DNA of 64,000 nt from an uncultured Collinsella sp. GTDB taxonomy: Bacteria; Actinomycetota; Coriobacteriia; Coriobacteriales; Coriobacteriaceae. Below are positions 60,401 to 64,000 of the stretch, piece after piece. The notes beneath the pieces are model-generated. The model had not been told where the DNA came from, made no database searches, and saw nothing but the letters and a program-made list of their open reading frames with translations. A program made the position numbers and the translations under genes. The stretch spans positions 6,811-70,810 of the forward strand of contig CAAFQK010000109.1 of the NCBI GenBank assembly GCA_900765115.1, written 5' to 3'. How positions within the stretch are numbered: position 1 is the stretch's first letter; each line of letters starts with the position of its first letter.

Positions 60401-60615
60401 CGCCAGCACCTACAACCATACGAACGCGAGTCATGCCCCTCAATAATATGGCCGAGAGTCAATTATTACGAGATCTCATTCCGCGATCGGCACATTGTTG
60501 ATGCTCTCGGTTTGCCGCTGGCGCGCTTGTACCCCGCTACCCCACTTCCCTGTATACTGATGTAGCACGTGTTTCATCCGGGCTTGTTGGGCCGGGTCGT
60601 TCATGGGAGGGTCTT

Positions 60616-61107
60616 ATGGCTGCCTCGAATCCGCCTAAGGGGAGCGTTTCTTCTTCGTCCATCAAGCCGGTTACGCGCAAGGCCGTGCGTTGCCAGCGCG
60701 AGGTCGCTTGGCTTGTCACGCAGGCGGCGGGCAGGCTTGTGGCGACCACTCAGGACGTCAATGCGCCTACGCCGAGCTTTGTGTTAGCGGCGGCGCTGGA
60801 TTTTGTGCGCCAATTGGAGCTTGCCGCGCAGGATGCCAACGGCCACCTCGACTACCAGAACGTTATGGCGCCCGACCTGCAAACGTTCTGTCACATGGCC
60901 AAGTTGCCTGCCGCGCCCAATGCGCTTTCGGACGCAGGCTACATGTTTACGCTCTCGGGCGCGGACCTTATCCGCGACATCTATGCATACTGTAGCGAGC
61001 TCGCCGAGCGCCACGTCTTTGACGCGGCAGAAGTCAAACCGGGAAATGTCATCAAGCTGGTTCTTAGGCTGTTCTTGATAGACGGGTTCGGGGCCATGCC
61101 GGCGTAA
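60616..61107 (+). CDS. Hypothetical protein
   Basis: 163 residues, mostly helical, no signal peptide or membrane segment. No family recognised. A Ser/Lys-rich N-terminus precedes an all-alpha region (AAALDFVRQLELAAQ, DAGYMFTLSGADLIRDIYAY). ATG 60616 has GGGAGGGT upstream, and TATACT at 60553-60558 may be its -10. High GC and normal codon use suggest a resident gene. Confidence 0.65.
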   Translation: MAASNPPKGSVSSSSIKPVTRKAVRCQREVAWLVTQAAGRLVATTQDVNAPTPSFVLAAALDFVRQLELAAQDANGHLDYQNVMAPDLQTFCHMAKLPAAPNALSDAGYMFTLSGADLIRDIYAYCSELAERHVFDAAEVKPGNVIKLVLRLFLIDGFGAMPA

Positions 61108-61207
61108 GCCGAGTCTTGAGCATCACCGTCGACTGGGCAACAACCGCTTTACCTTAATGGACGCCAATCGAGGGTCGATTATTGGGTCGCCTCGTCCACT
61201 AACGCAT

Positions 61208-62674
61208 CTATCCCACGCACTCCGACAGTCGATACTTGCGGTTGCGGCTCGTCGCCGGCGCCGTGGGCTCAAGCTCGCCTTGAGCAATGAGCGCGTTGAC
61301 GCGCGACCTAACCTGGGAAATTGTGAGCCCTGTGCGCTCTGCCAGCTCGCGCGTCCCCAGCTCGCCGTAGTGTTTGAGTGCCGTCACAATTAAGCCCCCG
61401 CCATGATCGACCGACTCGATCTTTGAACGGTAAAGTACGACCTTGAACCGATCGAATCCCGGGCAGAACAGGGGCTCGGCCAGACCATGCGCGCGCATGG
61501 CATCGATCATCATCGGGATGCCCGAGCCATTGCCCTCAGCCGGCGAACCTGCGCCATCCGGCAGCGGGACAATCGACATGAGCTTCACAAGCGTCGCGTT
61601 ACGGCATCGGGAGCTGCCGTCAAACAAGTTCTCGCGAGTCTTTCCCCCGTAAAGGCCGCCAGGATTCGTCACCTCGACACGATCATCAAAGACGTCGACG
61701 GCAATCGATTGTCCACAGAGCCGATCCCCGTATTCTCGATGGATTACGGCGTTGGCGATTGCTTCGCGCAGAACCTCCTCGGGAATCTCAAGCGAGTCGA
61801 CACGCGAGACGCCTTGGACGATCGAGGTTCGCCGCAAATTCTTGGCGACGGCTGCGACGGCATCCGAGATCATCTCGCCCAACGTTCCCTCACAGACTGT
61901 GCGGTCCATGAACCTTAGTGGCCCCGCAGCTCCCTTTTGAGTTCCCACGTGGACAGCCACATCAATGAAGAGCTTGGGATAGAACTGCTGAGGGTAAACG
62001 CCCGCGGCAAGGAGGCCGGCCTTGGTAACATTGCCCTGGAAGTCGAGGAAATTCAGACGCTCCATCTTTGTCTTCTTGTCCGCCGCACCGCGCATCGCTC
62101 GAGGCGTCAACGAATAGGCGCGTTCTATCGTGCGGTCGACCAGCGACTCGTCGAGATCGCCCACACTCGTGCCGGGCACCGCATCGCGATCGCTAGGACT
62201 CGTCCGTTCATATGACGACAGTGCCAAAACCTCGGTCGACGAAAGCGGGACATCTTTGTCATCGATGCGTTTGTAGCTGCCACCTTGAGCGCCCCGCTCT
62301 ATGACATAACAAGGCTTGCTCGACGGGTCGAGCTCCTCAATCGTGATAACGAGAACAACGGTACCCCGAAGCCCCACGCGCTCAATGGTGTATTTGGGCG
62401 GATTGGCCAGCTTTCCGCGACCGCCGGCATCGCCCATGCCCGCCACGAATTGGTTGAGCACTTTCTCGGTCTCAAAGTTTGCAACTGGAACAAAACCCGC
62501 GCGCTCACTCACTCCGAGCACGATGATGCCGCCGGCGGTGTTTGCGAAAGCGCTGACCGTTTCCCATACGTCGCGGGAAAGCGTCATGGCGCTCTCCTTG
62601 ACCTCGACGTTAAGATCGTCCGAGCCCATGCGCCTTAAAGACTCGAGCAGACCGGTCAGCTCGTTTTCGTTCAT
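61208..62674 (-). CDS. AlbA_2 (Schlafen-like) domain ATP-binding regulator
   Basis: 488 residues. The N-terminal AlbA_2 domain shows LNVEVKESAMTL, AFANTAGGIIVLGV and a GGSYKRIDDKDV end. A GHKL-like ATP-binding region follows (EEVLREAIANAVIHREYGDR, DDRVEVTNPGGLYGG, EGNGSGIPMM). The C-terminus is a winged helix (ELGTRELAERTGLTISQVRS). This is the layout of 'RecG-like/putative transcriptional regulator' proteins, not of RecG helicase. ATG 62674 fits the AAAGGA site. Its upstream region carries duplicated TATCTCTC arrays. Confidence 0.87.
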   Translation of the reverse strand: MNENELTGLLESLRRMGSDDLNVEVKESAMTLSRDVWETVSAFANTAGGIIVLGVSERAGFVPVANFETEKVLNQFVAGMGDAGGRGKLANPPKYTIERVGLRGTVVLVITIEELDPSSKPCYVIERGAQGGSYKRIDDKDVPLSSTEVLALSSYERTSPSDRDAVPGTSVGDLDESLVDRTIERAYSLTPRAMRGAADKKTKMERLNFLDFQGNVTKAGLLAAGVYPQQFYPKLFIDVAVHVGTQKGAAGPLRFMDRTVCEGTLGEMISDAVAAVAKNLRRTSIVQGVSRVDSLEIPEEVLREAIANAVIHREYGDRLCGQSIAVDVFDDRVEVTNPGGLYGGKTRENLFDGSSRCRNATLVKLMSIVPLPDGAGSPAEGNGSGIPMMIDAMRAHGLAEPLFCPGFDRFKVVLYRSKIESVDHGGGLIVTALKHYGELGTRELAERTGLTISQVRSRVNALIAQGELEPTAPATSRNRKYRLSECVG

Positions 62675-62737
62675 CTGCATGTCCTTTCGCTCGGCCCGGC
62701 GGAGAATGCCGCGAATAGATTTCCTTCGTCTCTCAGT

Positions 62738-62970
62738 TATCTCTCGTAATTATCTCTCACCTTTCTGCTATCTCTCATATTAGAGATAAGTGAGAGATGA
62801 AAGATAAGATATCTGCCATTTGTTTCATTTAAACATGTTTTTGCTGGTAGAACAATCAGTATTGAGACAATACCATGATTGCTTGTCTCTTTGCTGATCA
62901 GTTATCTCTCGTATTTATCTCTCGTCTTTCTGTTATCTCTCGTATTAGTGACGAATGAGAGATGAGAGAT
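62738..62970. repeat. Two matched arrays of TATCTCTC repeats upstream of the AlbA_2 gene
   Basis: Array 1 has TATCTCTC at 62738, 62751 and 62769; array 2 has it at 62903, 62916 and 62934. Both have the same 13- and 18-base steps and both end in inverted GAGAGAT copies (62792; 62957 and 62964). The arrays are 165 bases apart. The AT-rich middle holds no gene. Confidence 0.8.
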
Positions 62971-63023
62971 ACGTGAGTGATGGACGAGCGTGGTTTTTTT
63001 GAACGGTCGGAGAATCCCTCAAA

Positions 63024-63060
63024 CAAAAAACGGGGCCGGCCTTACGCCGAGCCCCGTTTT
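63024..63060 (-). terminator. Terminator of the PTS IIC gene
   Basis: AACGGGGC (63029-63036) and GCCCCGTT (63051-63058) pair; the minus strand continues with TTTTTTG. Confidence 0.85.
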
Positions 63061-63105
63061 CAAACGGTCAGTTAGTTATCCAACGCGCGAGCATAGCAGT
63101 CAACT

Positions 63106-63762
63106 TTACGCCGCCGCGAACACTCCCAAGCCCGTTCCGATGATGCAGATCGCGAAGATGCCAATAATAATCCAAATGGTCTTGACACCCTTTTTATAGA
63201 GGGCAGCGCAAGCGAACGTTGCCAGCAAGGGCAGCAGACCGGGGAAGATCGAATCGAACAGATCCTGCAGGACAATCTCGGAACCACCCACATCAAAGGT
63301 CAAAGCCGTGGACAGCGAGACCTGTGCCGCAATCATGGCGCCGATAACGGTCATTCCGAGAACGCCGGCAGCATGCGTCATGCGAGACATAAGGTTGTTC
63401 TCTTCGGACTGCTGCAGGAACTTGGTTCCCAGGTCGTATCCCAGATGGGCGGCGACGATACGCGTTGCAAAGTTAATCACGGAGTAGAGAAGGAAGACGG
63501 AGACGGGAAGGGCGAGCGCGACGGCAGTTGCCGTGCCCGTACCCGTAATGACGGCAAACGCGCAGCCAAGCACGCCGAAGGCATAGACCTCAGGAGGAAC
63601 CGCCGCACCGACCATGATGGCGCCCATGAACATGGACTCCAAAGCAGCGCCGACGATAACTCCCTGCTGGACATCGCCAAGGATCAAGCCGACAAACAGG
63701 CTCGTAAACAGCGGACGACCAAGCATCGTAATGCCAAATGCTTGCTCGTCCATAGACGCCAT
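63106..63762 (-). CDS. PTS mannose/sorbose-family IIC component, 5' end damaged
   Basis: 218 residues from ATG 63762. DEQAFGITMLGRPLFTSLFV, GLILGDVQQGVIVGAALESM and MVGAAVPPE are typical of the EII-Sor (ManY) membrane channel, which takes up a sugar with EIIAB and EIID. The first membrane helix is cut short: the missing part, VAQYLQVALVALW, is encoded just upstream in another frame, and a single missing base near 63757 would join them as ALWASMDEQ. The codon in the expected start place (63800) is ATA. No IIAB or IID gene adjoins it, so it may be a dead remnant. Confidence 0.75.
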   Translation of the reverse strand: MASMDEQAFGITMLGRPLFTSLFVGLILGDVQQGVIVGAALESMFMGAIMVGAAVPPEVYAFGVLGCAFAVITGTGTATAVALALPVSVFLLYSVINFATRIVAAHLGYDLGTKFLQQSEENNLMSRMTHAAGVLGMTVIGAMIAAQVSLSTALTFDVGGSEIVLQDLFDSIFPGLLPLLATFACAALYKKGVKTIWIIIGIFAICIIGTGLGVFAAA

Positions 63763-63821
63763 AATGCGACCAGCGCAACTTGGAGGTACTGGGCAACTAT
63801 TCTGATTAACCCCAGAAATAA

Positions 63822-63860
63822 GCCTGCAGGCGAGACGTTCAGAACAGCTCGCCTGCAGGC
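63822..63860 (-). terminator. Terminator of the gene at the right window edge
   Basis: GCCTGCAGGCGAG (63822-63834) and its exact complement (63848-63860) form a 13-bp stem; the minus strand continues TTATTTCT. Confidence 0.8.
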
Positions 63861-63881
63861 AACAGCAGCAATTTGAAAGGA

Positions 63882-64000
63882 TTAGTAGTTCATCTGGTGA
63901 TAGTAGCGACGCGTGGTGAGCGGGTGGTTGCGGACGTGCTCGAGATGGCAGCTCAGGCGCTCGGTGATGGTGTAGGTGACCATCGGGGAGACGATCTTGC
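63882..64000 (-). CDS. C-terminal end of an unidentified protein, cut by the right window edge
   Basis: An open frame enters from the right edge and ends with TAA at 63882-63884. The visible tail of about 38 residues ends HPLTTRRYYHQMNY. It is too short to name. The terminator at 63822-63860 directly follows it, which supports it as a real gene end. Confidence 0.6.
   Translation of the reverse strand, partial: KIVSPMVTYTITERLSCHLEHVRNHPLTTRRYYHQMNY

Noticed and set aside
61208..62680. RecG helicase
   Set aside because: The C-terminal resemblance to 'RecG-like' annotations is only the winged helix and ATP-binding segment; no helicase motifs are present.
62738..62970. CRISPR array
   Set aside because: Repeat unit is 8 bases with fixed short steps and there are no spacers or cas genes.

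Overview
The window looks like a chromosomal piece of a high-GC gut actinobacterium of class Coriobacteriia, most likely Collinsella or a close relative. This rests on gene content and base composition: a Gram-positive style Tad pilus locus without a secretin, a Phe T-box ahead of pheST, a Coriobacteria-type capsule operon headed by a NusG paralogue, and GC-rich core genes. No 16S rRNA is present, so the genus is an inference.

Layout. (1) Positions 1-20,300 hold a capsule/exopolysaccharide cluster on the minus strand. It reads from a structured leader and a LoaP/RfaH-type antiterminator (19.8 kb) through the initiating sugar transferase, a WecG/TagA-type transferase, UDP-GlcNAc 2-epimerase, further glycosyltransferases, LicD, acyltransferases, a Wzy-like polymerase, pyruvyl transferase, a flippase, an FrhB-family protein, a HisC-like aminotransferase and a cytidylyltransferase-oxidoreductase fusion. 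The distal end is decayed (ugd and fnlC-type pseudogenes) and abuts an AT-rich DUF6414-like gene. (2) 20.7-22.3 kb is an IS110/IS1111-family element beside tRNA-Phe. (3) 22.5-32.7 kb holds a BrnT-like toxin-antitoxin pair and a Tad/Flp pilus operon. (4) 33-36.4 kb holds rsgA, an XRE/DUF2975 pair and a three-gene cassette for a secreted protein with a thioredoxin-like partner. (5) 36.6-57.6 kb is mostly housekeeping: Ca-type P-ATPase with a hairpin leader, pyruvate kinase, a DUF559-like nuclease candidate, a Ni/Co ECF transporter under a NikR-type operator, pheST with a T-box, an M32 carboxypeptidase, glmM, a DUF4012 protein and a DMT exporter. (6) 57.8-64 kb holds tRNA-Val, small hypothetical genes, an HNH endonuclease, a Schlafen/AlbA-like regulator with duplicated repeat arrays, and a 5'-damaged PTS IIC gene.

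How the parts work together. The capsule genes can be read as one antiterminated transcript that builds, decorates (pyruvyl, acetyl, LicD-dependent phospho-groups), flips and polymerises a repeat unit. The aminotransferase, the fused cytidylyltransferase and LicD suggest a CDP-activated, possibly amino-polyol or ethanolamine-like, substituent. The Tad genes have ATPase, platform proteins, pilin and pseudopilins but no prepilin peptidase in this window. The most notable observations are the fusion enzyme, the 1.1 kb tandem duplication in the capsule locus, the antitermination leader, the exact GTGTTAC-N14-GTAACAC operator, the Shine-Dalgarno-masking leader of the P-ATPase, the secreted-protein cassette, and the TATCTCTC arrays at 62.7-63.0 kb.
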